Assembly (NCBI GenBank): GCA_029062165.1
Contig: JAIDQQ010000006.1
Location: 1 to 64,000 of the forward strand
Source of the DNA: Ruminococcus sp.
GTDB lineage: Bacteria > Bacillota > Clostridia > Oscillospirales > Ruminococcaceae
Length of the DNA stretch: 64,000 bases
Reading direction: 5' to 3'
Position numbers and translations under genes: made by a program. The stretch's first letter is position 1. Each line of letters opens with the position of its first letter. The notes below the pieces were generated by a model. The model was not told the origin of the DNA. It did no database searches and saw nothing but the letters and a program-made list of their open reading frames with translations. Shown here piece by piece: positions 53,286-61,877 of the stretch.

Positions 53286-54203
53286 ATAAAATTCGGAGAA
53301 AATTTAGCAGGATTCAGAAAACGTCGTGGACTTACACAGGTTCAGCTGGCTCAGAAACTGAATGTAACTCCGCAGGCTGTATCAAAATGGGAAAAGGGGA
53401 GCTATCCCGACAGTGAACTTTTACCGTTAATATCTTCGGTTCTGGGTGTTTCGATTGATTCGCTCTTCGGTGTTGAGGAAGTATGCAGTGAAATGGATAT
53501 TGAACTGATAATAAACAAAATCATAAGACAAACCCCCGAAAATGAACGTGCTGACCTCATTATGAAAATTTTCTATTCTGCAATGGGTGCATTCACTAAA
53601 TACAGAAAATCAAAAATTCACTATCCGGAAAACCTTGAACTTGAAACTTACGGTGAAATAAAAACTGATTATGAAATGTCACTTGCAAGGCTTAATGAAG
53701 ATTTGAAATATTTCTGTTTTTTCAAGATTCCGGAAAAGGGATTATATCCCTATGTTGAGAACACTGAAATGATGGTCACGATATTTGAAACCCTTGCTGA
53801 CCCTGATACACTTAAACTTATTTATTATCTCGGAAGTGGTAGAAGAGACCGTCTGCAATCGCTTGATTACCTTACAAGACACCTTGATATTTCACATGAC
53901 AAACTTAAATACATAGTTGACCGTTTAGATCGTCTCGGCATTATGTGGAGAATTGCTGTTGACGATTCGGAAGAAACTTCTATTGTATACGGTTACAGTA
54001 ACAGCACGGCATTGACTTTCATGCTTATTCTTGCACAGTCGCTTTCAAGATACATTCAGTTTCTTGATTGCAATATCGATAACTGGCAGTACGGACCTTT
54101 CCGTATACCTAATACAAGTAACAATAAACCCGTACCGGAAGTAAGTTTATGGTGCGAGGAAAAAAATAATTTTCAGGAGGATAATTACCATGCCAAAAAT
54201 TAA
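53286..54203 (+). CDS. XRE-type regulator with C-terminal winged helix, apparent ATA start
   Basis: A 305-residue transcriptional regulator. The N-terminal 65 residues are a clear Cro/CI-type helix-turn-helix (GFRKRRGLTQVQLAQKLNVT, PQAVSKWEKGSYP), encoded upstream of the first ATG in frame (53493). A TGA at 53277 closes the frame upstream. The only codons there that could start are ATT (53280), which abuts the ribosome site, and ATA (53286), which lies 7 nt after GGAGGTG. Residues about 145-200 look like an ArsR-like winged helix (TLKLIYYLGSG, then LDISHDKLKYIVDRLDRLGIM). The gene overlaps the GH44 start by 14 bp. It probably controls this cellulase gene or its regulon. It also holds the only GATC I found (53928). 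Confidence 0.78.
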   Translation: MKFGENLAGFRKRRGLTQVQLAQKLNVTPQAVSKWEKGSYPDSELLPLISSVLGVSIDSLFGVEEVCSEMDIELIINKIIRQTPENERADLIMKIFYSAMGAFTKYRKSKIHYPENLELETYGEIKTDYEMSLARLNEDLKYFCFFKIPEKGLYPYVENTEMMVTIFETLADPDTLKLIYYLGSGRRDRLQSLDYLTRHLDISHDKLKYIVDRLDRLGIMWRIAVDDSEETSIVYGYSNSTALTFMLILAQSLSRYIQFLDCNIDNWQYGPFRIPNTSNNKPVPEVSLWCEEKNNFQEDNYHAKN

Positions 54204-56475
54204 ACCGTTATTGACTGCTATGCTTATTACGGTCACTTCTTTACCTATGGCGACTTTCAATGCCGTCGCCGTTGACAGTTCATACAATATGAATGTAACT
54301 GTAAATCTCAAGGGCGAAAAGAAAGAAATAAGTCCGTATATTTACGGTATAAACCAGTACGGAAATATCAATAACTATAAGAATGTAAAAGTAAATGCTG
54401 TACGTCAGGGCGGTAACAGATATACCGGTTACAACTGGGAAACTAACTGGTCAAATGCCGGTGAAGACTGGGTAAACAGTTCCGATACAAATATAGGTGA
54501 TGTCACCGACGGAGCAGGTTACGCCGGAAGAAAACTCTCACAGGAATGCGAAGACTATAACGTACCGTACAAAATAACAACTCTCCAGATGGCTGGATAC
54601 GTTTCAGCCGATAAGGACGGTACTGTAAAGGAAAGTGAAAAAGCACCGTCATCACGTTGGAATGAAGTTGTTTTCAGAAAAGACGGCGAACTTTCACTTA
54701 CTCCCGACCTTACCGACAATAAGGTATACATGGACGAATATGTTAATTACCTTGTAAAAACTCTCGGCAACGCAAAGACTTCCACAGGTATTCAGGGCTA
54801 CAGTCTCGACAATGAGCCGTTTTTATGGAATGATACCCACCCGCTTAATCACCCCGAAGAAGCCGGTTGTAATGAACTTATTGAAAAGTCTATAGAACTC
54901 GCAAAGGTAGTAAAGGATATTGACCCAGATGCAGAAGTTTTCGGTCCTGCTCTGTGGGGTATGCTTCCGTGTATAATGGCTGGCAACAACGGCGATTTCA
55001 CTGACCCTGAATGGGAAAAAGTAAAAAATAATTACGGCTGGTATGTTGACTACTATCTTGAAAGTATGGCAAAAGCTGAAAAAGAATCCGGAAAACGTCT
55101 TCTCGATGTTTTTGACGTACATTATTACGCTCAGGACTGTGCTACAGATGACGCAAGATTACAGGCTGCAAGAAGTCTCTACGACGAAAGCTACGTAGAA
55201 AACAGTTGGTTACAGCCATATTACGGTAAATATTATCCGTTCCTTACAAGACTTCAGGAATCAATAGAAAAATATTACCCTGGTACTAAACTTGCTGTTT
55301 CAGAATACAATCTCGCCGATATTGCCAACGAAAAAGTTACAGGAAAGTCCGTTGTTTCTGCAATAGCTGAAACAGAAGCTCTCGGAGCATTTGCCATGAA
55401 TAACGTTTACTTCGCTACATACTGGGGTACACTTCCAGATTGTCCTTATGTTGAATCGGCTATCAATCTGTATACCAATTACGACGGTAACGGTGCATCT
55501 TTCGGAGATACTCTTGTTGAATCTAAAACAAATGACATTTCAAAAGCTACTTCATTTGCTTCTATAAACGGCAGTGACGATTCCGAAGTTACAGTAGTAC
55601 TTTCCAACAAGGATAAAGCAAATTCTGAAAAGGCTGTCATTGATATTCAGGGGTCTTCTTCCGATTATAAGAGTGTAGTTGTATATGCCATAACGCAGGA
55701 CAGCAATGAAATACGCATAATTGATGTACAGAATGATGTTTCCGGAAATAAAGTTGAAGTTGAATTACCTCCGCTTTCAGTGGCACAGGTTGTTGTTTCC
55801 GACGAAAAAACAGACAAGACAGTTTACGAAGCACCTGACGTTACCATAAAGAAAAAAGAATACAGTTTCGGCGAATTAAAGGACAAAGACGGTGCAAGAG
55901 TTATACCTCTCGGCGATATCGAACATCTTAAGGAAATTGTTATCTCCGTGGACAGTCATTCAACAGAGGGTTCAGCCTACTACAGTGGCGGTGGCGGACT
56001 CTGCTTCAATAACATAAAACTCGCCGACGGTACAAACGCTTCATGGGCTTGCAAGAATTACAGCTACTCAAACGGCGTGAACGAAATAGTTATTCCTTTC
56101 GACAACGAATTTATTGTACCTGCTGAAAACGGTTCAAATTTAAACGTACAGGGAAGTGCCACGGAAGATACTGCTGAACTCCAGACAGGTTGGTGGGCAT
56201 TCTCCGAAAAACAAGGCGACGGCGGTAGCGATATTGTTATAGACTATAAAACGGTCACACTCGTCTATGAATACGAAGGCAGTCAGACATCTACAGGCAT
56301 TAAAGGCGACGTAAATGCGGACGGTAAATTTACAGTAGCTGACCTCGTCATGATGCAGAAATGGTTACTCGGTACAGGTAATCTGACCGACTGGAAAGCC
56401 GGTGACCTCAATGAAGACAATATCATAAATGTTTTTGACCTCGTAAGAATGAGACAGGAAATTATTAAAAAATAA
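54190..56475 (+). CDS. Dockerin-bearing GH44 endoglucanase/xyloglucanase
   Basis: A secreted 761-residue cellulosomal enzyme acting on cellulose or xyloglucan. Order: signal peptide (about 1-28); GH44 catalytic TIM barrel plus beta domain (about 30-540), with acid/base Glu209 in DNEPFLW and nucleophile Glu372 in AVSEYNLAD; a beta-sandwich module (about 545-690; LCFNNIKLADGTNASWAC and WWAFSEKQGDGGSD), probably a carbohydrate-binding module that may be CBM76-like, known from R. flavefaciens GH44 enzymes; type I dockerin (about 700-761) with DVNADGKFTVADL and DLNEDNIINVFDL. GGAGGA precedes the ATG, which overlaps the regulator gene, so the two are translated together. Confidence 0.92.
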   Translation: MPKIKPLLTAMLITVTSLPMATFNAVAVDSSYNMNVTVNLKGEKKEISPYIYGINQYGNINNYKNVKVNAVRQGGNRYTGYNWETNWSNAGEDWVNSSDTNIGDVTDGAGYAGRKLSQECEDYNVPYKITTLQMAGYVSADKDGTVKESEKAPSSRWNEVVFRKDGELSLTPDLTDNKVYMDEYVNYLVKTLGNAKTSTGIQGYSLDNEPFLWNDTHPLNHPEEAGCNELIEKSIELAKVVKDIDPDAEVFGPALWGMLPCIMAGNNGDFTDPEWEKVKNNYGWYVDYYLESMAKAEKESGKRLLDVFDVHYYAQDCATDDARLQAARSLYDESYVENSWLQPYYGKYYPFLTRLQESIEKYYPGTKLAVSEYNLADIANEKVTGKSVVSAIAETEALGAFAMNNVYFATYWGTLPDCPYVESAINLYTNYDGNGASFGDTLVESKTNDISKATSFASINGSDDSEVTVVLSNKDKANSEKAVIDIQGSSSDYKSVVVYAITQDSNEIRIIDVQNDVSGNKVEVELPPLSVAQVVVSDEKTDKTVYEAPDVTIKKKEYSFGELKDKDGARVIPLGDIEHLKEIVISVDSHSTEGSAYYSGGGGLCFNNIKLADGTNASWACKNYSYSNGVNEIVIPFDNEFIVPAENGSNLNVQGSATEDTAELQTGWWAFSEKQGDGGSDIVIDYKTVTLVYEYEGSQTSTGIKGDVNADGKFTVADLVMMQKWLLGTGNLTDWKAGDLNEDNIINVFDLVRMRQEIIKK

Positions 56476-56563
56476 ATCTGCAATAAATCTGACGGGTATC
56501 TGCACATAGCCGTCAGAAAAATTGTTTAAGATTATAAAGGGTTATCCCAATGGGACAAATCAG

Positions 56564-56600
56564 AAAAACTGTATGGCTTTATATGCTGTACAGTTTTTTT
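56564..56600 (+). terminator. Terminator after GH44
   Basis: AAAAACTGTA (56564-56573) and TACAGTTTTT (56589-56598) with a 15-nt loop and continuing T-run. Confidence 0.7.
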
Positions 56601-56653
56601 TGTGTCATATCTGATATGCTTTTCTGATATAGCTGAATATTCGATATAAGTAT

Positions 56654-56682
56654 TTGCAATATCAGAAATATTATGTTATAAT
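56654..56682 (+). promoter_or_regulatory. Promoter for the sugar acetyltransferase and reductase genes
   Basis: TTGCAA (56654-56659) and TATAAT (56677-56682), 17-bp spacer. It lies inside the upstream extension of the acetyltransferase frame and so supports the ATG at 56708. Confidence 0.78.
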
Positions 56683-56707
56683 GAAGTCATTAAAGGAGGA
56701 GCGTTTT

Positions 56708-57274
56708 ATGACAGACATCGAATTTATTGAAATTATGAATACCGGAAACGAAATTCAGGCAGATTCGCCGGTACACATTCATATGCATGGACTTTCACAG
56801 AGGGCTTTGAAAATAACTCATGAAATGAATGACAGTTACCGTACACCCGAAGAACTACAGGAACTTATGGAAAAACTTACAAATCGGAAAATACAGAATT
56901 TCAGTATGTTTCCGCCGTTCTATTCCGACTGCGGAATAAATATCCATATCGGCAGAAACGTCTTTATCAATGCCGGTTGTAAATTCCAAGACCAAGGCGG
57001 AATATATATCGGTGATGATGTATTAATTGGTCATAATGTTGTACTGGCAACTTTGAATCATAATCTGAACCCACAGAAACGTGCAAATATTATACCTGCT
57101 CCGATACGTATTGGCAACAAAGTATGGATAGGTTCAAATGCGACAATTCTTTCCGGCGTGACTATCGGAGATGGTGCAGTTATTGCCGGTGGAGCAGTCG
57201 TAAATTGTGACGTACCTGCTAACTGTATTTTCGGTGGCGTACCCGCAAAATTTATAAAAGAGGTGACTTTATGA
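56708..57274 (+). CDS. Maltose/galactoside O-acetyltransferase family protein
   Basis: A 188-residue hexapeptide-repeat acetyltransferase of the Maa/LacA/NodL group: an N-terminal helical cap, then the beta helix with [21 protein letters not shown]-type start, [17 protein letters not shown], the catalytic His in [10 protein letters not shown], and [27 protein letters not shown]. It uses acetyl-CoA to acetylate sugars. ATG 56708 follows AAAGGAGG. Its stop overlaps the ATG of the reductase-fusion lipoprotein by 4 bp. Confidence 0.87.
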   Translation: MTDIEFIEIMNTGNEIQADSPVHIHMHGLSQRALKITHEMNDSYRTPEELQELMEKLTNRKIQNFSMFPPFYSDCGINIHIGRNVFINAGCKFQDQGGIYIGDDVLIGHNVVLATLNHNLNPQKRANIIPAPIRIGNKVWIGSNATILSGVTIGDGAVIAGGAVVNCDVPANCIFGGVPAKFIKEVTL

Positions 57275-59220
57275 AAAAAATAATTTCTGTTTTTGTATCG
57301 GCTTTTATGTATACGTTTGTAACTGCTTCTTGCGGAATGATATATGAACCCTCCGCACAGACCGACAATAATACAACCACGTACACAACCGAAGACCTTA
57401 ATAATTTACAGGATTTTGTTCTGACGAAAGAAACAAGCGGTCTTGAAGATAAAAATTATGACCTCAACAACGATAACCGGTGGGATTCATTTGACGTCAG
57501 TCTTATGAGGAAAGAATTATCCGATATGCCGGAAAATAATACCGATATTCTCGTGACATATTTTTCATGTACAGGTACTACGGAAACTATCGCCGGATAT
57601 ATGGCGGATTATCTTAATGCAGATACCTATGAAATTATTCCGGAAATACCGTATACTGCCGAAGACCTCGCATATTATACGGACTGTCGGGCAGACCGTG
57701 AACAAAATGACCCTTCCGCACGTCCAGCAATATCGGGTACAGTAGAAAATATCGACGATTATGACGTTATTTTAATAGGCTATCCGATATGGCACGGTCA
57801 GGCACCGAGAATTATAAGTACTTTCCTTGAAAGCTATGATTTTTCCGGAAAAACGATTATTCCGTTCTGTACGTCGGCAAGCAGTGGTATCGGGTCAAGC
57901 GATACCGATTTACATTCCCTTACAGAAAATGCCGACTGGATTTCCGGTAAACGTTTTGCATCTTCGTCCACGGAAAAAGATGTCTCTGAATGGCTTGATA
58001 CTCTTTCGATACCCGAAAAAAGCGAGGAAGTAAAAGTGAATATTGAAGTAAATGGTCATACACTTACGGCAACTCTTGAAAATAATTCGTCTGCTAAGGC
58101 GTTCGCTGAAATGATAGAATCCGCACCGATTACTGTCGATATGAGCGACTACGGAAATTTTGAAAAAGTAGGTTCACTCGGTACAAGTCTGCCTCGTAAC
58201 GACGAAAAAATTACTACTCATGCAGGTGACATCATTCTTTATCAGGGTAATCAGATTACCATATATTACGACGAAAATACTTGGAATTTCACAAGACTGG
58301 GTAAAATTGATAATATCACACAATCGGAACTGAAAGAAATTCTCGGAGCAGGTAATGTATCGGTTACATTTTCTACTGAAAAAAAAACGGCAGTTTTTGA
58401 CATGAAAAATAAATCTGTCGTACTCAACAGCGGTTATACAATGGCTATAAACGGACTTGGTACGTATAGTCTGCATGGTGAAGAGTGTATAAATGCTGTA
58501 AAATCCGCTATAAAAGACGGTGTGCGTCTGATTGATACCGCATCTGCATATGGTAATGAAAAAGAAGTCGGTCAGGCTATCCGTGAAAGTATTGAAGAAC
58601 TCGGCATAAGTCGTGAAGATATATTCGTTACTACTAAAATCTATCCTGGGACTGAAATGGCGAATCCGGAAGAATCCATACAAGCGTGTCTCGACAGGCT
58701 TGACATTGGTTACGTTGATATGATGTTGTTACATCACCCCGATAAAAATGACGTCAAGGCGTACAAGGCTATGGAAAAATTCGTTGAAGATGGTAAAATA
58801 CGTTCTTTAGGACTTTCCAATTGGTATGTCGAGGAACTGACAGAATTTCTGCCACAGATAAATATTACTCCGGCACTCGTACAGAATGAAATTCACCCGT
58901 ACTATCAGGAAAATGATGTGATACCTTATATTCAGAATCTCGGTATAGTCGTACAAGGTTGGTATCCTCTCGGCGGACGTGGACATACAGCGGAACTTCT
59001 CGGAGATGAGGTTATTTCTGAAATCGCTGAAAATCATGGAGTTTCTTCCGCACAGATAATTTTACGCTGGAATCTTCAGAAAGGTGTAGTAGTAATCCCT
59101 GGGTCAAGCAATCCCGAACATATCAGGGAAAACACTGACCTTTACGGTTTTGAACTCTCGGACGAGGAAATGAACAGAATAAACGCTCTTGACCGTAACG
59201 AAAAACATGACTGGTACTAA
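57271..59220 (+). CDS. Lipoprotein fusing flavodoxin, cyclophilin-like and aldo/keto reductase domains
   Basis: A 649-residue protein of unusual make-up. It has a signal peptide with lipobox TASC (Cys21); a single dockerin-like EF-hand segment (about residues 64-84, [21 protein letters not shown]); a flavodoxin-like FMN domain (about 92-245; [32 protein letters not shown]); a cyclophilin-like beta domain (about 250-365; [37 protein letters not shown]); and an aldo/keto reductase barrel (about 373-649) that keeps the Asp, Tyr, Lys and His tetrad ([23 protein letters not shown]). The lipobox predicts export, yet two domains need FMN and NADPH. The AKR starts [13 protein letters not shown]. Confidence 0.83.
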   Translation: MKKIISVFVSAFMYTFVTASCGMIYEPSAQTDNNTTTYTTEDLNNLQDFVLTKETSGLEDKNYDLNNDNRWDSFDVSLMRKELSDMPENNTDILVTYFSCTGTTETIAGYMADYLNADTYEIIPEIPYTAEDLAYYTDCRADREQNDPSARPAISGTVENIDDYDVILIGYPIWHGQAPRIISTFLESYDFSGKTIIPFCTSASSGIGSSDTDLHSLTENADWISGKRFASSSTEKDVSEWLDTLSIPEKSEEVKVNIEVNGHTLTATLENNSSAKAFAEMIESAPITVDMSDYGNFEKVGSLGTSLPRNDEKITTHAGDIILYQGNQITIYYDENTWNFTRLGKIDNITQSELKEILGAGNVSVTFSTEKKTAVFDMKNKSVVLNSGYTMAINGLGTYSLHGEECINAVKSAIKDGVRLIDTASAYGNEKEVGQAIRESIEELGISREDIFVTTKIYPGTEMANPEESIQACLDRLDIGYVDMMLLHHPDKNDVKAYKAMEKFVEDGKIRSLGLSNWYVEELTEFLPQINITPALVQNEIHPYYQENDVIPYIQNLGIVVQGWYPLGGRGHTAELLGDEVISEIAENHGVSSAQIILRWNLQKGVVVIPGSSNPEHIRENTDLYGFELSDEEMNRINALDRNEKHDWY

Positions 59221-59227
59221 ATAAAAT

Positions 59228-59266
59228 ATTACCGCAAGGATTTTTATTCTTTGCGGTAATTTTTAT
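59228..59266. terminator. Bidirectional terminator
   Basis: ATTACCGCAA (59228-59237) and TTGCGGTAAT (59251-59260) with T-rich flanks on both sides, between the convergent reductase fusion and LysR genes. Confidence 0.8.
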
Positions 59267-60153
59267 TATCTATATTTTTTAAGCTCTTCGGTAAAATATT
59301 CAAGAAATTTTTCCGCACCCTTTGAAAGAATCTGATAACGTTTCCATACAAAATGCATTTCCGCCTCCAGATGAGGAAATAACGGTCTGAAACACAGATT
59401 ACTTTTTCCCGATACGTTTATTAATTTATCAAGACACAGTGCATAGCCTATTCCCTCATCAACCATCAATGAAGCATTATACACTAAATTATATGTAGCC
59501 GTTACATCAAGACTTTTAAACGGTCTGCCTATCCATTCCGATAATGCACTTGTTTCATTCTGCTGACGTGATACTATAAGCGGTTTGTCCCATAAATCAG
59601 GCGGTGTTATATTTTCTTTTTCCGCAAGCGGTGAATCTTTCCGCATAAGTACGCCCCATGTATCTTTTACCGGTATTTTAATATGTTCAAATTTTGAAAG
59701 GTCTATAGGGTCGAATAAAATTCCGAAATCAAGAAGTCCTCTGCTTAGACGTTCCGCAACGTCCGGAGCATCCCCGCTGAAAATATTATACTGTATCATA
59801 GGATATTCTTTCTGTAATTTCTTTGCCGTTCCTGCAATAAGTCTTACGGCATCAGTTTCACCTGCTCCGATATATATAGTACCGGAAACAACATCGTCAG
59901 AAAGTTTAATATCGTTTTCAGTTTTCCGGACTAAATCTATAATTTCTTCCGCACGTTTCCGTAAAAGTATGCCCTCGTCGGTCAGTGTGATACGTCTGTT
60001 GCCACGTATGAAAAGCTGTTTTCCAAGTTCGTCTTCCATATCTTTCAGCTGACGTGACAGTGTAGGTTGTGACAGGTGCAGAACCTCTCCTGCACCGGAT
60101 ATACTCTGTTCTTTTGCGACTGCCAGAAAATATTCCAGTACTCTTATTTCCAT
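59266..60153 (-). CDS. LysR-family transcriptional regulator
   Basis: A 295-residue regulator: N-terminal winged helix (VLEYFLAVAKEQSISGAGEVLH, LSQPTLSRQLKDMEDELG) and a periplasmic-binding-like effector domain from about residue 90. It is convergent with the flavodoxin-AKR gene and may regulate it, as LysR proteins often neighbour redox genes in clostridia; this is inference. ATG 60153 lies 9 bp after the YunG-like stop, so the two may be co-transcribed. Confidence 0.9.
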   Translation of the reverse strand: MEIRVLEYFLAVAKEQSISGAGEVLHLSQPTLSRQLKDMEDELGKQLFIRGNRRITLTDEGILLRKRAEEIIDLVRKTENDIKLSDDVVSGTIYIGAGETDAVRLIAGTAKKLQKEYPMIQYNIFSGDAPDVAERLSRGLLDFGILFDPIDLSKFEHIKIPVKDTWGVLMRKDSPLAEKENITPPDLWDKPLIVSRQQNETSALSEWIGRPFKSLDVTATYNLVYNASLMVDEGIGYALCLDKLINVSGKSNLCFRPLFPHLEAEMHFVWKRYQILSKGAEKFLEYFTEELKKYR

Positions 60154-60162
60154 TATAGTACC

Positions 60163-60588
60163 TCATATTTCTGACAGTAATTTTTTAAGTTTTTCGTATC
60201 GCAGATGTTTTTCTTCCTTTGAAAAATGTACTTCCCTGAACTGTTCCGGATTATTTTCATATATAAGTTTTTCATTACCAAACTGTTCGCTTGTAAGGTC
60301 AAAAACACAGTCGCCGATTACGTTATAACAGTGATAATTTCCGCCGGTACGTAATATGCCGTAAACTTTTCCGCCGAAAATATCCTGTACAAGAAATGCC
60401 GTTATTGAACACTGTCCAAGAGTTTTATTTTCGGGTGTCCAGTTATGACGCATACGAGGCGCACACGTTTCAGCAGACCATATCCCCGAAAGAGCATCAT
60501 ATAAATCTTTCGGCGAATGTATTGACGGATATATATTGTTTATCGGTTTAACGTCGGCAGTTTCCCAGCCATAAAAGTTATATTTCAT
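60163..60588 (-). CDS. YunG-like protein
   Basis: A 141-residue protein resembling Bacillus YunG: ALSGIWSAETCAPRMRHNW, then NKTLGQCSITAFLVQDIFGG and FDLTSEQFGN. The arrangement of Cys (in GQC), His (NYHCYNVIG) and Asp (CVFDLT) looks like a papain-like catalytic triad, but no activity is established. It is preceded by its own promoter and AAAGGAG. Confidence 0.75.
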   Translation of the reverse strand: MKYNFYGWETADVKPINNIYPSIHSPKDLYDALSGIWSAETCAPRMRHNWTPENKTLGQCSITAFLVQDIFGGKVYGILRTGGNYHCYNVIGDCVFDLTSEQFGNEKLIYENNPEQFREVHFSKEEKHLRYEKLKKLLSEI

Positions 60589-60622
60589 AGAGTTCTCCTT
60601 TTTTACGATAGTTTACAGGATT

Positions 60623-60651
60623 ATTATAGCATATTTTTCATGAATTTTCAA
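60623..60651 (-). promoter_or_regulatory. Promoter for yunG-like and LysR genes
   Basis: On the minus strand TTGAAA (60646-60651) and TATAAT (60623-60628), 17-bp spacer. Confidence 0.75.
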
Positions 60652-60662
60652 GAGGTCAAATA

Positions 60663-60694
60663 AAAAATGCCACAGTGTAAGCCGTGGCATTTTT
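60663..60694. terminator. Terminator of the small minus-strand gene
   Basis: AAAAATGCCAC / GTGGCATTTTT, a perfect 11-bp stem with a 10-nt loop, just downstream of the small protein at 60699 on the minus strand. Confidence 0.85.
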
Positions 60695-60698
60695 AATA

Positions 60699-60920
60699 TT
60701 ATGTTCCGGAATAATTCCAGTTGCCGTTACTGTCCATGACAGCGAGTCTGTTTTCGCTGATTACGTATGCTACTGACCCCTGATGTAAGATTCTGTCATC
60801 AAGACCGTTTTTTTCGGGCAGTTCGTCTGAAGTATCCGTATAGATTTCAGCGATTACTTCTGCTCTTTTTGTTTCCTCGGAAAAACGTATAAATTTTTCA
60901 TTCAATATCGTTGCAGACAT
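60699..60920 (-). CDS. Small hypothetical protein
   Basis: A 73-residue protein starting at ATG 60920, with GGAGGA upstream. No membrane segment or known motif (SATILNEKFIRFSEETKRAE, then AYVISENRLAVMDSNGNW). The same frame stays open upstream through DDIKELKNRISEKM to about 60990, without a standard start codon there, so the original gene may have been longer. The function is unknown. Confidence 0.55.
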   Translation of the reverse strand: MSATILNEKFIRFSEETKRAEVIAEIYTDTSDELPEKNGLDDRILHQGSVAYVISENRLAVMDSNGNWNYSGT

Positions 60921-61066
60921 AAAACTTCCTCCTTGCATTTTTTCTGAAATTCTGTTTTTTAATTCCTTTATATCATCGGAAACACCTCCCTATAATTAAT
61001 ACTGAATTACGATTTTTTCAATCGGTAAAGGTTGTATAAGCAGAAATGTTAAAAAAATATTCATAA

Positions 61067-61095
61067 TTGACGTGCTGTATGTTTTGTGCTATAAT
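61067..61095 (+). promoter_or_regulatory. Promoter for the response regulator
   Basis: TTGACG (61067-61072) and TATAAT (61090-61095), 17-bp spacer, placing the transcript start just before ATG 61129. Confidence 0.75.
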
Positions 61096-61128
61096 GTTGT
61101 TACCAATTCTGAAAGTGAAGTATATTCT

Positions 61129-61791
61129 ATGAAAAAAATTATGATAATAGATGATGATATTTATATCGGCGATATGCTTGAAAGACTTCTCACGAAAAAC
61201 AATTACGCCGTACATCGTGCTTACTCCGGTACGGAAGCGTTATATTTTCTTGAAAACAATCAGCCTGATTTAATTCTTCTTGATTTGATGCTACCAGGTA
61301 TGAACGGTGAGGAAGTATTATCTAAAATAAACGGTACTCCGGTTATTGTAGTTTCGGCAAAATCTGATATTTCCGATAAAGTCAATCTGCTTATGAACGG
61401 TGCTGTTGACTATGTAACAAAACCCTTTGACAATTCCGAACTCCTCGCACGTATTACTGTAGCGTTCCGGAACAAGACAGTTTCTGCTGATACTTCCGTA
61501 CTGGTCTTTGACGACGTTTCACTTGATTTGATGTCACATTCCGTTACGGTCTCCGGCAAAAATGAACATCTTACAAGAACAGAATTTGCTATCCTTAAGC
61601 TACTTATGCAGAATCCGGAAAGGGCTATTTCAAAATCGGTCATTCTTGACCGCATAAGCCGTGATACTCCCGACTGCATGGAAAGTTCACTGAAAATGCA
61701 TATAAGCAATATCCGGTGCAAACTCAAGAAAATAAGCGGTAAAGATTACATTGAAACTGTATGGGGTATCGGTTTCCGAATGAAAAAATAA
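61129..61791 (+). CDS. OmpR-family response regulator
   Basis: A 220-residue regulator: receiver domain (MIIDDDIYIGDML, phosphorylation site Asp52 in LLDLMLPG, Lys in YVTKPFD) and an OmpR-type winged helix (LTRTEFAILKLLMQNPERAIS, HISNIRCKLKKI, VWGIGFRMKK). No histidine kinase lies between it and the following ABC transporter; a kinase may lie beyond the window. ATG 61129 is the first start after the promoter; its ribosome site (AAGTGAAG) is weak. It probably binds the CTTTAC repeats just downstream. Confidence 0.92.
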   Translation: MKKIMIIDDDIYIGDMLERLLTKNNYAVHRAYSGTEALYFLENNQPDLILLDLMLPGMNGEEVLSKINGTPVIVVSAKSDISDKVNLLMNGAVDYVTKPFDNSELLARITVAFRNKTVSADTSVLVFDDVSLDLMSHSVTVSGKNEHLTRTEFAILKLLMQNPERAISKSVILDRISRDTPDCMESSLKMHISNIRCKLKKISGKDYIETVWGIGFRMKK

Positions 61792-61792
61792 T

Positions 61793-61849
61793 CTTTACGA
61801 AATCTTTACACTTTTCTTTACGACTTTCTTTACACTTTCGTGATATAAT
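61793..61849 (+). promoter_or_regulatory. Tandem CTTTAC repeats and -10 box before the ABC operon
   Basis: CTTTAC occurs at 61793, 61804, 61816 and 61828, that is at 11-12-bp steps on one face of the helix, ending 10 bp before TATAAT (61844-61849). No -35 consensus is present. This is the layout of an activator site for an OmpR-type regulator. Confidence 0.7.
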
Positions 61850-61877
61850 CTGAATATCAAATAAAGGAGGTCATAAA

